A DNA stretch of 64,000 bases from Apodemus sylvaticus (GCF_947179515.1 NC_067495.1:65831411-65895410); one strand, 5' to 3'; numbered from the stretch's first letter, positions 34,506 to 45,499 are shown. Notes: generated by a model from the letters alone, not told the origin. A program made the numbers and translations.

Positions 34506-34685
34506 ACCAGGCAGTGGTGGCACACGCCTGTAATCCAAGCACTCTGGGAGGCAGAGGCAGGCAGATTTCTGAGTTCAAGCAGCCTGGTCTACAGAGTGAG
34601 TTCCAGGACAGCCAGGGCTACACAGAGAAACCCTGTCTCGGAAAAAAACCAAATCCAAAAAACTAAACCAAAAAAGAAAAAAAGT
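34506..34685 (+). mobile_element. B1 SINE, young, with target duplication
   Basis: Perfect duplication AACAAAACATCC at 34494-34505 and 34686-34697. The tail carries aaaccaaatccaaaaaac. Confidence 0.93.
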
Positions 34686-34837
34686 AACAAAACATCCGTA
34701 TAGAGTCCTCTAAGTTTCAGAGCAAAGATGATGTGTGTACACTGAATAAGCACACTTCCCCTAGCACTACCCTTCTCCCTACAACCCAAAAGTAAATAAA
34801 ATGAAAGTCTATAGGCAGAGCCCCTTTCCACTTTTTT

Positions 34838-35158
34838 CAAAGCAGGATTTCTCTGTGGAGCCCTGGCTGTCTTAAAACTTACTCTGTAGTCAGGCAGTGG
34901 TGACGCACGCCTGTAATCCCAGCAGTCTGGGAGGCAGAGGCAGGCGGATTTCTGTGTTCGAGGCCAGCCTGGTCTACAGAGTGAGTTCCAAGACAGCCAG
35001 GGCTACACAGAGAAACCCTGTCTCGAAAAAACCAAATCCAAAAAAAAAAAAAACAAACCCTTACTCTGTAGACCAGGCTGTCCACAAACTCAGAGAGATC
35101 TGCCTGTCTCTGCCTCTCAAGTGCTGGGATTAAAGCTGTGGGACACCAGTGCCCAGCT
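34838..35158 (-). mobile_element. Antisense B1 SINE split by a sense B1
   Basis: Outer copy: caaagcaggatttctctgtgg...cttactctgtag, resuming at 35060 with cttactctgtagaccaggctgtcc...ccagtgcccagc. Its two parts join into one B1 once the inner element and one copy of the duplication are removed. Confidence 0.9.
34890..35059 (+). mobile_element. B1 SINE nested in an antisense B1
   Basis: Target duplication CTTACTCTGTAG at 34878-34889 and 35060-35071. The tail is aaccaaatccaaaaaaa. Because host and insert are the same family in opposite orientation, the transcript can fold into a near-perfect hairpin. Confidence 0.93.
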
Positions 35159-35181
35159 TCTTGAAACAGATTCTTTTTTTC

Positions 35182-35526
35182 AAAGATTTATTTATTTATT
35201 ATATATAAATACACTATAGCTGTCTTCAGATTCTCCAGAAGAGGGAGTCAGATCTTGTTACTGATGGTTGTGAGCCACCATGTGGTTGCTGCATTGGAAG
35301 AGCAGTCTGTGCTCTTTTTTTTTTGTTGTTTTTTGGTTTTTGGTTTTTGTTTTTCTGAGACAGGGTTTCGCTGTGTAGCCATGGCTGTCCTGGAACTCAC
35401 TCTGTAGACCTGTCTGGCCTCGAACTCAGAAATCCGCCTGCCTCTGCCTCCCAGAGTGCTGGGATTACAGGCATGTGCCACCACCACCCGGCTTGCTCTT
35501 AACCGCTGAGCTAACTCTCCAGTCCC
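35182..35526 (-). mobile_element. Antisense B2 SINE split by an antisense B1
   Basis: Outer B2: aaagatttatttatttattata...gtggttgctgcattggaagagcagtctgtgctc, resuming ttgctcttaaccgctgagctaactctccagtccc. The B2 is slightly deleted before the insertion point. Confidence 0.9.
35315..35492 (-). mobile_element. B1 SINE nested in a B2
   Basis: T-rich tail then full reversed B1 ending ccaccaccacccggc. Short duplication TGCTCTT at 35310-35316 and 35494-35500. Confidence 0.9.
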
Positions 35527-35635
35527 TTGAAACAGATTCTTATCATGCTGCACAGGTTTGTCTAGAAATCATAATCCTCCTGCCTCAGCCTTTAAGTAAC
35601 TGGGATTAGGAAGATATGCACCACCACACAGCAGA

Positions 35636-35722
35636 AAATATACATATGTGTGTATGTACATACATATATATGCTATATATCATATATATACTATATATAT
35701 ACACATACATACATACATACTG
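35636..35722. repeat. (TATA/CATA)n tract
   Basis: Alternating TATA, ATATAC and ACATAC units; low complexity and AT-rich, with local palindromes. Confidence 0.85.
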
Positions 35723-36054
35723 CATGTACTTACCTACAGGAAACTACAATATATAAATAACAGGTTCATGACCAACTACATAAAAGGTTACCAAAACCTA
35801 GCCTGATCAAAATCTGGGTTAAAGTTGAATACCTACACCACTATCTTATATTTACAGCCCTCATTTTACTTTTTCATTTTGAGGCAGGGTTCTCACTCAG
35901 TTGAAACACACACACACACACACACACACTTCCCAAATAGCATATTTAAAAATACTGGCTTATTATATAGTTGCTTGGTAATATCACCTTACCAGACACC
36001 TTCTAAGACATTGACTAACGTCTCAATTCTGACAACTTCTACTTTAAGACTAGT

Positions 36055-36355
36055 CAAGTGTGATGGCACATGCATTTAATCCCAGCACTTGAAAAGCAGA
36101 GCAAGTCGGGCGGTGGTGGGGCACACCTATAATCCCAGCACTTGGGAGGCAGAGGCAGGCAGATTTCTGAGTTGTGAGGCCAGCCTGGTCTACAGAGTTC
36201 CAGGACAGCCAGAGCTATACAAAGAAACCCTGTCTCGAAAAAACCAAATCTGAAAAAACAAAAAAAAAAACAAAAAAGCAGAGGCAGGTGGATCTCTTTG
36301 AGTTTAAAAACAACCTGATCTACATAGCCACCCAGAGTTTACACAGTGGAGACCA
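36055..36355 (+). mobile_element. Old B1 split by a young B1
   Basis: The outer B1 begins caagtgtgatggcacatgcatttaatcccagcacttgaaaagcag and resumes aagcagaggcaggtggatctc. The inner B1 (36105-36274, tcgggcggtggtggggcac...) lacks part of the gagtgag block. AAAAGCAGAG is duplicated at the junctions. Confidence 0.88.
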
Positions 36356-36367
36356 TGCCTACAATAG

Positions 36368-36520
36368 GGGAGTGAAGAGATGGCTCATTAGTTAAAAGAT
36401 CATCTGTTGTTCTTCCGAAAGATCTGAGTTCACATCCTAGTGCCCACACCAGGTGATATATACACACATAAATGCACACTATTAAAAATAACAATATAAA
36501 ATCAAAATAAATTAATAAAC
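36368..36520 (+). mobile_element. B2-type SINE directly before the Sumo2 retrocopy
   Basis: ggggagtgaagagatggctcattagttaaaagatcatctgttgttcttcc...cacatcctagtgcccacacc with an A-rich end. Confidence 0.75.
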
Positions 36521-36539
36521 AAGTTAGGTTTTGTGGTCC

Positions 36540-37491
36540 ACCAGTGCCACCTCCTTTTGCCAACCCTGGTGCTGCTTGTGCATTCCTTCCTTGTGGACCT
36601 GGGCTTCTTCTGTGAGGTGGCTCTCACCATGGCAGATGAGAAAGTCAAGGAAGAAGTCAAGCCTGAGAACAAGAATTCTGTTTACCTGAAGGTGGTCTGG
36701 GACAGGGTGCTTCTGTAGTGCAGTGAAATCTGCGAGGCCTATAGCCTTTGGGGAATTAATGAAAGCCTAATAGCAACAAGAGTGTGTCAGTGAGGCAGAT
36801 GAGCCACTGGTCTGATGGACAAGCAACCAGTGAACCAGACACAACTGTTAGAAATGGAAGATGAAGAGAGGATGCACGCATTCCAGCAGCAGACAGGAGC
36901 TGTCTACTAAATAAAATCCCAGAATCGTGTTAGAGACCAAGAACATATTCTCCAATAGAAAGCCACAATTTGGTCCCAGCACACGCTGACAGGTTTCTCT
37001 GTTCTTTCCTTCCTGCTCCTTCCCACTTTCCCTTCCCCTTTCCCTTCCCTGCTCCTTAACTGTATGTACAGAAAGTAATTGGTGTCCATGGACAAGCATA
37101 TTGGGCGTATTTCCTTCAAACTGAATTGTCCTTCTTGTTTTGGCCGACTTCAAATGGAGATGGTCTGGAGGAAGGTACTGGTCCTGAGAAAAGACCCCCT
37201 TTATCCCTTAGTGGCCCGTCCCATTCTGCTCTTATCTTTATATTCTAGGAACAAATGAACCCAACAACATAAAACTCCCTACATACCCTATTTGACTCTA
37301 AAAAAAATTTTTGTCTTTTTTCAAGACAAAAAAAATTTTTGTTGCCAGGCAGTGGTGGCACATGCCTTTAATCCCAACACTTGGGAGGCAAAGGCAGGCG
37401 GATTTCTGAGTTCGAGGCCAGCCTGGTCTACAGAGTGAAGTTCCAGGACAGCCAGGGCTATACAGAGAAACCCTGTCTCGAAAAGCCAAAA

Positions 37492-37523
<32 letters not shown>

Positions 37524-37805
37524 AAAATAAAATAAATTTTTAAAAAAATGTCTTTTTTTCTTTGTGTATTCCTGGCTTACCTGAGACTAACTCTGTTGAC
37601 CAGACTGCCCTCAAACTCACAGAAATCCACCTGCCTCTGCCTCTGCCTCCTGGGCACTGGGATTAACAGGCATGTGACACCAACGCCTGGCTTTCTTTGT
37701 CATTGTAAAACCAAGGACAATTTCCTAACACTTTTTAATGTAGCAGTTACATGTATGGCAATGTATCTTTTAGTAGTAGTAAAGTACTCTCGGAAAAAAA
37801 ATGAA
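36540..37805 (+). pseudogene. Sumo2 processed pseudogene, split by SINEs
   Basis: An intronless copy of a SUMO2 mRNA. A leader-like part runs to the ATG at 36629, and the frame starts MADEKVKEEVKPENKN, resembling the SUMO2 N-terminus. An in-frame stop (36716-36718) follows after 29 codons. The middle is scrambled by substitutions and indels, while the end is readable again (EMEDEERMHAFQQQTGAVY then TAA at 36908). The terminal diglycine that SUMO needs for conjugation reads Gly-Ala here. The SUMO2 3' UTR continues to about 37290 and resumes at 37697-37800 (tcattgtaaaaccaaggacaattt), ending in a short A tail. SINEs at 37300-37690 interrupt it. It cannot encode working SUMO. It lies in sense to the window, antisense to Atrx. 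Confidence 0.88.
37300..37690. mobile_element. SINE block inside the Sumo2 retrocopy
   Basis: A sense B1 (37344-37486) with an (AAAT)n tail (37487-37540) appears to have entered an older antisense B1: gtcttttttcaagaca before it, and gtctttttttctttgtgtattcctgg...cgcctggc after it (37548-37690). The retrocopy 3' UTR continues on both sides. Confidence 0.75.
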
Positions 37806-37880
37806 CTGGGGTTGGGGATTTAGCCTTGCTAGGCGAGTTCAAGAGCCTGGGTTTAGTCCTCAGCTCCAGAAGGAACATAA
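37806..37880 (+). mobile_element. ID SINE
   Basis: actggggttggggatttagcc...gagcctgggtttagtcctcagctcc; it starts right at the end of the Sumo2 copy. Confidence 0.75.
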
Positions 37881-37966
37881 AAAAATAACAAAACAAGAAA
37901 ATGAATCCTAGACAGTTCTCCTTTCATGTAAAGCATCTTGTTTAAATAAGCTTCCTATTGATAGAA

Positions 37967-37970
37967 AGGA

Positions 37971-38007
<37 letters not shown>

Positions 38008-38110
38008 ACGACTGACCTACTGACCAGTAACAGCTGGGATGTAGTTCAGTGGTAGAGTGCTTGCCTAGCATACACGAAGCCCTTGGCTGGGTCCCAAAGA
38101 CTGGGTGGAG
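37967..38110 (+). repeat. (GA)n(CAGA)n and ID-type SINE
   Basis: A GA tract then CAGA units (37967-38007), followed by ctgggatgtagttcagtggtagagtgcttgcctagc (38032-38100), the ID-type tRNA-like head. Confidence 0.75.
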
Positions 38111-38379
38111 GGGACTAACACATTAAGACTGCCGGCATTTCAAATAATCAGTTGCCATAGGATTAGAATGAGAAGTCCCATCAGATCTCTGCACCACCAA
38201 TTCTCTCTATACCAAGAGCTTTACATACGTTTTAGTTGATCAGATGTTGATTTTCCATAATGTCAAAAAAACTTGAAACAATCTAATGCCATAAAATAAA
38301 ACAGCCAACTGAAACAATGACAAGATCTTATTTTTTAAAATAAAACAAACAAACAAAAAAAAACAACAACAAAAACACA

Positions 38380-38535
38380 GTTAGCCAAGGAATAGTGGTG
38401 AATTTCTTTAATCCCAAACTCTGGAAACAGAGGAAGGTGGATCTAAATTTGAGGCCAGCAGAGTCTACAGAGCAAGTTCTAGGACAACCAAGATTACACA
38501 GAGAAACCCTTTGGGGGCGGGGCGGGGGGGGGCGG
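38380..38535 (+). mobile_element. Old B1 with G-rich 3' end
   Basis: gaatagtggtgaatttctttaatcccaaactctgg...cagagaaaccctttgg, then ggggcggggcggggggg (about 38513-38534), a G-run tract. Confidence 0.7.
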
Positions 38536-38589
38536 TGTAAAAAAATCAAATGAACAACAACAACAAAAGTTAAAGAAATCATTTAGAGA

Positions 38590-38689
38590 CTAAAAACCAA
38601 AAGTGAGGAGTCTGTAATCCTGGCGACATTGAAAGCTGGGACAGGATGAAGAACTTTAGGACACCTGAGCTACACAGTGAGGCTCAGTC

Positions 38690-38732
<43 letters not shown>

Positions 38733-38865
38733 ACACAAACTGGCCAGCAGGGTGGCTTACATCTTCCAATATTTGGGCAGGATTTCTGTGATTTTGAGGC
38801 CAGCCCAGTCTAAAAACATTCTAGGCAGCCAGAACTACAAAGTGAGACTCTGTTTTAAAAATATA
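38590..38865 (+). repeat. B1 remnants around a 39-base poly(A)
   Basis: A B1 remnant (38590-38692) ends in 39 As (38693-38731); a second B1 (38742-38865) follows with ggccagcccagtct. Confidence 0.7.
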
Positions 38866-38872
38866 AAACAAA

Positions 38873-39395
38873 GGGACTGATGAGATGCCTCAGTGGTTAA
38901 AAGCACTGGTTGCTCTTCCAGAGGTCCTGAGTTCAGTTCTCAGGAGCTCACAACCATCGGTAATGGGATCTGATGCCCTCTTCTGGGCTGTAGGCATCCA
39001 AGCAGGCAGAGAACACTGTATATATAGTAAATAAATCTTAATATATATACATACACATACATATATAAACATATATATAATAAAAATAAATAAATTAATC
39101 AAAAAAATAGAAAAATAGAAAAACTTGGCCTGGAGATTTGGCTCAGCAGATAAGAGCACTGACTGTTCTTCCATAGGTCTTGAGTTCTGGGATCTGCAAT
39201 GTATCAATAAAATAATTCTTCTTTTAAAGATTTATTTATATGAGTACACTGTAGCTGTCTTCAGACACTCCAGAAAAGGGCATCAGACCCCATTACAGTT
39301 GGTTGTGAGCCACCATGTGGTTGCTAGGAATTGAACTCAGGACGTCTGGAAGAGTAGTCAGTGCTCTTAACCACTGCGCCATCTCTCCATCCCAA
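38873..39395. mobile_element. Three B2 SINEs: sense, truncated sense, antisense
   Basis: Sense B2 38873-39040; head-only sense B2 39128-39200 (cctggagatttggctcagcag...tcttgagttctggg); antisense B2 39220-39393 with duplication AATAATTCTT on both sides. The last two can pair over about 65 bases with a loop of about 130 bases. Confidence 0.85.
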
Positions 39396-39904
39396 TAATT
39401 CTTTGAAAAGAGAAGAAAAGAAAATAGCTCTTAAAGGTAAAGTATTGATTATTCAGCATATAATTTAGCCAGGTCATCTGTTAAATTTTCCTGGCTCTTG
39501 CCTATACTGGGCATTTTTCTACCACAGAGCCCTTGAACATTTCTTGTTTTTGTTTTTTTTTTTTTTAACACAAGTAAAAAAATTAGAAGTAAGCTTTTCT
39601 CCTACTTAGAAAATTTGAATTAAGAAAAACATCTGGAATTGCTAAAAAAATCAAATTAATGATAAAGTATAAAGTATAGCTGCGCACATTCTATCTGCTT
39701 CACATTAAAAGATAACAGGAAGGGTGAAGCAATAGAGAAACTGAGCCTGAGATTGATGAGTTGGGTCCTGTGGGCTTGACTGTCAAGCATTGCCTATAGG
39801 TAAAATGTGACTATTATGACCAGGGAGATTAGTGGTACTTTACCCTTAACACCAACCCCCCCACACTATACCTATATATGTGATTTTTTTGTCTTTTGGG
39901 ACTT

Positions 39905-40025
39905 TTTCACCCATCTTAAGACAAGGTTTCTCTGTGTAGTCCTGGCTGTCTGAAACTTACTTTGTAGACCTGGCCAGTCTCAAACTCCAACCTTCCTCTG
40001 CCTCTGCCTCTGCCTCTGCCTCTGG
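39905..40025 (-). mobile_element. Antisense B1 with (CTCTGC)n
   Basis: Reversed B1 tcttaagacaaggtttctctgtgtagtcctgg..., in which the usual single tgcctctgcctc has grown to about five CTCTGC units (39997-40025). Confidence 0.8.
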
Positions 40026-40173
40026 AAGCCCACCATCGGGCCTACATGTATGGTTATTTACAAGGGTGGTACTGTATATTTTTAGACATGCCTGGAATTA
40101 AGTGTTTGATCACTTCACTATATTGTACATTTAAATTTAAAAGGCGAATTGCAGTATATTAAAAACAGCTGGA

Positions 40174-40555
40174 GCCAGGCAGTGGTGGCACACACCTTTA
40201 ATCCCAGAACTAGGGAGGCAGAGGGAGGCAGGCGGATTTCTGAGTTCGAGGCCAGCCTGATCTACAGAGTAAGTTCTAAGAAAGCCAGGACTATACAGAG
40301 AAACCATGTCTCGAAAAACCAAAAAATAAAATAAAGACCAAAATCCAGCTCAACTTGGCAGCTCAAGGTGACACTAAGAGGGCTGGAGAGATGAGTAGTT
40401 AAGAACACTGGCTGCTCTTCCAGAGGACCTGGGCTCAATTCCTAGCACCCACAGAGCAGCTCACAAGTGTCTGTAACTCCCAATTCCAGGGGATCTGATA
40501 CCCTCACACATACCTGCAGGCAAAACACCAATGCACATAATAAAAAATCTTTTAA
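40174..40555 (+). mobile_element. B1 followed by B2/B3-type SINE
   Basis: B1 40174-40330 with duplicated gaggcagagg; B2/B3 40380-40555 (ggctggagagatgagtagttaagaacactggctgctc). Confidence 0.87.
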
Positions 40556-40571
40556 AAGGGCACTAAGAAAG

Positions 40572-40892
40572 GGTAGGAGGAGTGGGACATGCCTTTAATC
40601 CCAGCACTCAGGGGGCAGATGCAAGCAGGCCAGCCTGATCTACAGAGCAAATTCCAGGACAGGACAGCCAGGGCTACAAAGAGAAATCCTGTGAATGAAA
40701 GAAGGGGGAAGGGGGGAAAGGGGAGGGGAGGGGAGGGAAGGGGAGGGAAGGGAAGGGAAGGGAAGGGAAGGGAAGGGAAGGGAAGGGAACGGAAGGGAAG
40801 GGAGGGGAGGGGAGGGGAGGGGAGGGGAGAGGAAGGGAGGGAAGGGGGGGAAGGGAGGGGAGGGGAAGGGAAGGGAGGGAAGGGGAGGGGAG
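40572..40892 (+). repeat. B1 with a 200-base homopurine tail
   Basis: A B1 (40572-40690) whose 3' end passes into a tract from 40694 to 40892 made almost only of G and A (GGGAA, GGGGA units), with a single C at about 40790. The sense strand has many G3-G4 runs. Confidence 0.9.
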
Positions 40893-40960
40893 CAAAACTG
40901 GCACTAATTCCTTCAGGCTAAAACTCCACGTGTTGAAACCAAAAAAAGAAAAGAAAAAGA

Positions 40961-41145
40961 GCCAGGCATGGTGGTACACACATGTGATCCCAGCACTTGG
41001 GACTTGGGAGGCAGAGGCAGGTGGATTTCTGAGTTCGAGGCCAGCCTGGTCTACAAAATGAGTTCCAGGACAGCCAGGGCTATACAGAGAAACCCTGTCT
41101 CGAAAAACAAAACAAAACAAAACAAAAAAACAACAACAAAAAAAA
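40961..41145 (+). mobile_element. B1 SINE, young
   Basis: gccaggcatggtggtacacac...with an 11-base duplication (cttgggacttgggagg) and a long (AAAAC)n tail. Confidence 0.9.
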
Positions 41146-41516
41146 AAACCCTCCTGGTTTTGGGAATGGCTCAGCACTTTCAGAGGACCCTAGTTTCCTA
41201 GTACCACTGTCACAGCTTACAATTCCAAGTGATCCAAGGGCTTCCACAGGCAACTACACACAACAACTTTAGATTACTTTAATTAAAGGAACTCAGTTCC
41301 TGAGGTCCAGTGGTGGCCATACCTACAGTCTTGGGAAGCTGAATTGGAACTATCAACTGAGTAGTTTAAGGCTACTGTGGACCACATGCTGAGAACTTTT
41401 CAACCAAAAAGAACAGAACAGAATTATAAGTTGTAAAATTTCTATCACATTCTGTTTCCTCCTCTGCGAAATGGGGAAGATGAAGCAGTATTCTGAAAAT
41501 TAATATACAAGTTGGG

Positions 41517-42172
41517 TCTGGAGAGATGGCTCAGTATTTAAGAGCTCTTAAGAAAACCTGAGTTCAGTTCACAGCTGTCAGTAACTGTAGCTTCCAGGGA
41601 CCCAATAGCCTCTTCAGGCCTTGGGATTTGAATAAGAATGGCCCACAAAGGCTCACATTATTGGAATGTTTAATTTGAGGAGTGGGTGTGGCATCTCTGG
41701 ATTGTGGGCTTTGAGGTTTCTAAAGCTATGCCAAGCCTAGCCTGTCTCCTGTCAGTCTCTCTCCCTCTCCCCTTCCCCTTCCCCCTCCCCCTCCCCCATC
41801 TCGGCCTACAGATCAGGATGTAGCTCTAAGCTATTGCTTCTAGTGCAGCCATGCTCAGACCATGGTAAACCTCTGAAACTGTAAACAAGCTCCCAATTAA
41901 AGGTTTGCTTTCATAAGAGTTTCTGTGGCCATGGGGCCTCTTCACAGCAACAGTGACTGAAACAGAGATTGGGACCGGGGAGCTGGAAAGATAGCTCACC
42001 AGAGCACTGGCCTCTGTCTTCCAGAGGGTCCAGGTTCAATTGCCAGCATTCAAAAGACAGCTCACAACTGTGTGTAACTCCAGTTCAGGGGATAAGATGC
42101 CCTCAGGAAGACTTACATACAGCACACCAATGCACAGAAAATAAAAATAAGTAATCTTTTAAAAAAAAAAAA
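41517..42172 (+). repeat. B2 fragment, unnamed rodent repeat, B2/B3
   Basis: A B2 piece (41517-41610) is followed at about 41620-41970 by a rodent repeat marked by tgaaactgtaaacaagctcccaattaaa and ttcacagcaacagtgactg. A B2/B3 (about 41975-42165) with poly(A) follows. The middle repeat is a family I recognise but cannot name; further members lie at 42.9-43.3, 49.25-49.5, 59.05-59.4 and 62.46-63.0 kb. Confidence 0.65.
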
Positions 42173-42889
42173 AAAAAGGAAGTTAACCCCAGTGAGTTGG
42201 ACATTGCTGTGACAGACAGGCCTGACCATGTTGTTTGCTGGAAGAGTTTGGGGCTTTGGACTAGAAAATCCCTTGTACGCTTTAAGCAGGGCTTAATGGG
42301 TCATCCCTATTAGGAGCTTGGAAGAGTGCTGAGGAAGATTTGAACTGTATGACAAGTCAAGTAGTAAGTAGCCTAGAAACCATTCTTGTGACATTTTGGC
42401 AAAATGTGGGCACTTTTTGTTCTTGTCCTAAAAAACCAGCCCAACGATAAACTGAAGAGTTTTAGATTAATGCTATTGACAAAGGAGATTTTAAGGCAGA
42501 CAAGATTGACCATACTGAGTGACCTAGTGTAGTTATTAGTTATCATTCTATAGATCTATCAGATCTATAATGAAAAGAAGCAAACTCGGAAAAGAGATAC
42601 ATAAAATATACAAAGTCAAGGGAAAGGAAGCACCAGGAAGTGTAATGGAATTCAGTTCTGTGCTCACAAAGATACTAAGTATAAAGAAAAGCCCGGTGCA
42701 GAAGGGAATCCTCGGGCAAGACCCCACCCAACGGAATTTCCTATGCCTGAAAGGGAATTCCTAAGCTTGAAAGCTTCTGCAGGGAAGGGAACCAGGAAGA
42801 GCAGGCTGATGCAAATGTAATTGAAGGGGGGGGAGCAAGTTCCAGCCTCGGCATGCAACAGAGTCTGCTCACAGCATTGGCCATGAGGT

Positions 42890-43103
42890 TCTAGATACAA
42901 GAAAGGGATTATGGAGTCTCCTGTGTGACTCAGGAGAAGCCACAGAATGCAGGCTCGTGGGAGGGGTGTCCCGTCAGTGTAGACCTAGACAGGCAGTTGG
43001 GTCAAGCTGTGAAGATGTATCTTTTATTAGAGACCCCAATATGTTGGAGATGCCAGAGCTGTGAGAAGCCTTCAAAGGAAAGGTGAAGATGAGACATGGA
43101 ACC

Positions 43104-43161
<58 letters not shown>

Positions 43162-43320
43162 GTGCTGCAGTCGACCAAGCTGAAAGGAGCTGGGACACGG
43201 AAGTGTCCCTGCCACAATGATAATGAACTAAACCTCGGAAACTGTAAGCAAGCTCCCAATCAAACGTTTAGATCAGAGTAGCTGCGGTCATGGCGACTCT
43301 TCACAGTAACGGAACAAGTG
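42890..43320 (+). repeat. Unnamed rodent repeat with (GA)n
   Basis: Ends like the copy at 41.6-42.0 kb (ctcggaaactgtaagcaagctcccaatcaaacg...cttcacagtaacgg). A (GA)27 tract (43105-43159) sits inside and produces spurious Glu/Arg frames. Confidence 0.65.
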
Positions 43321-43409
43321 AGCAAGTCAGGCCTCTTCCAGCCCCCACACATGTGTGAATACACATACAACAAACACATAAATAGAAGATACACCTTTAC
43401 AAATAAAGT

Positions 43410-43778
43410 GGACTGGCAAGATGGCTCAGTGGGAAAAAGTGTTTGCAGCTAAGACTGAGAACCAAGGACTGGAGAGCTGGTTCAGCAGTTTAGAGCACTG
43501 ATTTCTCCTCCAGCGATCCTGAGTTCAATTCCCAGCAACCACATGGTGGCTCACAACCATGTGGTAATGGGATCTGATGCCCTCTTCTGGTGTGTTTGAA
43601 GAGAGCAATGCATACATGCAAAATAAATAAATCTTTGGGGGCGAGGGGGGGGAGAGAACCTGAGTTCTAACACCTGTCTTACATGGTGAAAGGAAGAACA
43701 ATCTATGACCCCTGTAGGTAGGACTGTCTGTCTGTCTATGTCTCTCGTGTTCTCTCTCTCTCTCTCTCTCTCTCTCAC
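43410..43778 (+). mobile_element. B3 fragment, B2 and (CT)n
   Basis: ggcaagatggctcagtgggaaaaagtg (43412-43450), then a B2 (43467-43640, gactggagagctggttcagcag...), then a G-run patch (43637-43655) and (CT)n at 43748-43778. Confidence 0.8.
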
Positions 43779-44107
43779 TAAATGTAACTTTAAAATCTGT
43801 AAATTATGCAAGGAACAGTAAGTACTCAATTTTATTTATTATTATCATCACCGGGTTATAAAAAAAAACTCAAGACCAGTAATAAACAAAGAAAAATCCA
43901 GTATAAAGTGATATGCATAATTTCTTCATAATAAAGAAAGGGGGAGGAGTTCCTCTGTAGCAGTTGTGCCAAATCCTGGGTTGTAGTCCCATATACTGCA
44001 AAACGTGAGACAGGAACCAAGGGCCAGCAAAAAGAGAGCAGGCTGTGCAGCCTTAGAGAGTAGTGAGTTAGCTCACAGGCACAAGCTCCCCAGCATGGAA
44101 AAGGGAA

Positions 44108-44290
44108 GGGGAGGGGCATAGCTCAGTTGGAAGCATGCTTGCTTCACCTATGCAAAAGTTCTGGGTTGACTCTCCAACCTAGCAAAACCCAGCATGGTGA
44201 CACTTCTAATGCCAGCTCTGGGAAATTTGTGATGATCCTTCAGGTCAAAGCCAATTTGGCTTACATGTCTCAAAAAAGGAAGGAAGGAAA
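44108..44290 (+). mobile_element. B4-type SINE
   Basis: ID-like head gaggggcatagctcagttggaagcatgcttgc followed by B1-like sequence (ttctaatgccagctctggg) and tail gtctcaaaaaaggaaggaagg. Confidence 0.65.
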
Positions 44291-45499
44291 AGATGAAATC
44301 CAAATCCAACCTATGTATTTTTCCTTTTGAGACAGTCATAGGATGTTGACCAGGCTGGTCTTGAACTTCCTCAGCCTCCTGTTTTCTCTGTGGAGATTTT
44401 TAGCTTTAAGTGAGGCTGGCTTCAAATCCTCCAGCGTCCACCTTCACCATCCACAAAGGAGCAACTATGGTTTTAAATACAGACAACTAAGAAATGAAGT
44501 AAAATCTATTGAACTCTAAGGTAGTCCGTTCAAATAAATGAACATGAATGCCTGGTATTAATATTGCTCAATATTCCATTTTAAAAAGATTTATTTTACT
44601 TGAGTCAGTTAACACAAATTCATAAGGAAGGCAATGATCTTTACATAACTAAGGGCCTGTATTTGAAGAATTGGAGTATATGTTCTCTTAAGTGAAGAGA
44701 GCGTCTATGCACTGTTTGTTAAGGTAGAAAATAATCGGACAGGCTCGTTTTCCAATTCTACAATCTAAAGTGCTCGAAACCATGCTGTCCTAATCACTCA
44801 ACTGCACATTTTGCCAACTAAAGATGCAATTATGATCCACGCTACCTGTAATTTTCTTTTGCCACTCACTAGGCACCAAGCTTGCGTTGCATTCTAGTAG
44901 AAAAATCCCTTTATTCAATCTTGGGATGAAAGGTCAAATATCAAACTGCCTAAAAAAGCAAGGTATCTGCATAAAAGCGGTATACATTTCAGATTAACTA
45001 CTCTAAACAGTCAAGAAGCAAATCACAACCGCGTGGAAAAACAGCCTGAATCTAATAAACGCATTTAATTGGTAACATAGGGCCTGGGCTCTCTTCTACC
45101 TTTGCAATAAATCTTCTGGTGAATCGCCGTTAACCGGCTCCCCAGGCCTCGTGGAACAAATAAATAAAAACATGATCTAACTACTTCACGGAATGTGTCC
45201 CAATCCGCAGGGGGGGAAACAACGGATGTCCCGTTAAAAAACCGGCTTCGCTGCAGAATAGCCTGCTGCTGTTCTCAGAAAGCAAAAGCCGGCAACAGCC
45301 TTCCCCTTGTCCGTCTCAGCCGCCCGGGAGGAATCCCCAGATACCAAGGCTGAAACACCTTTCCCAGGCACCTTCCCGGCCCTCCTACCTCCGAAGCTCG
45401 GCTGTCCTCCCGGAGCCGCGGAGGGCCGCGGAGAGCCGCGGAGAGCCGGAGGACTTCCAGTGGAGGCGACCATTGGGGTTCGCTAGTCCCAGGATCTCA

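Noticed and set aside
36533..36718. A 61-codon frame as a functional SUMO protein
   Set aside because: It is the broken N-terminus of a Sumo2 retrocopy: an in-frame stop and a scrambled ubiquitin fold region follow.
38693..38731. Poly(A) as the end of a processed gene copy
   Set aside because: The upstream 100 bases are B1 remnant; no mRNA-like sequence precedes it.
40589..41177. Gly/Arg/Glu-rich and Pro/Leu/Ser-rich frames up to 167 codons
   Set aside because: They come from the homopurine tract and flanking B1 copies.
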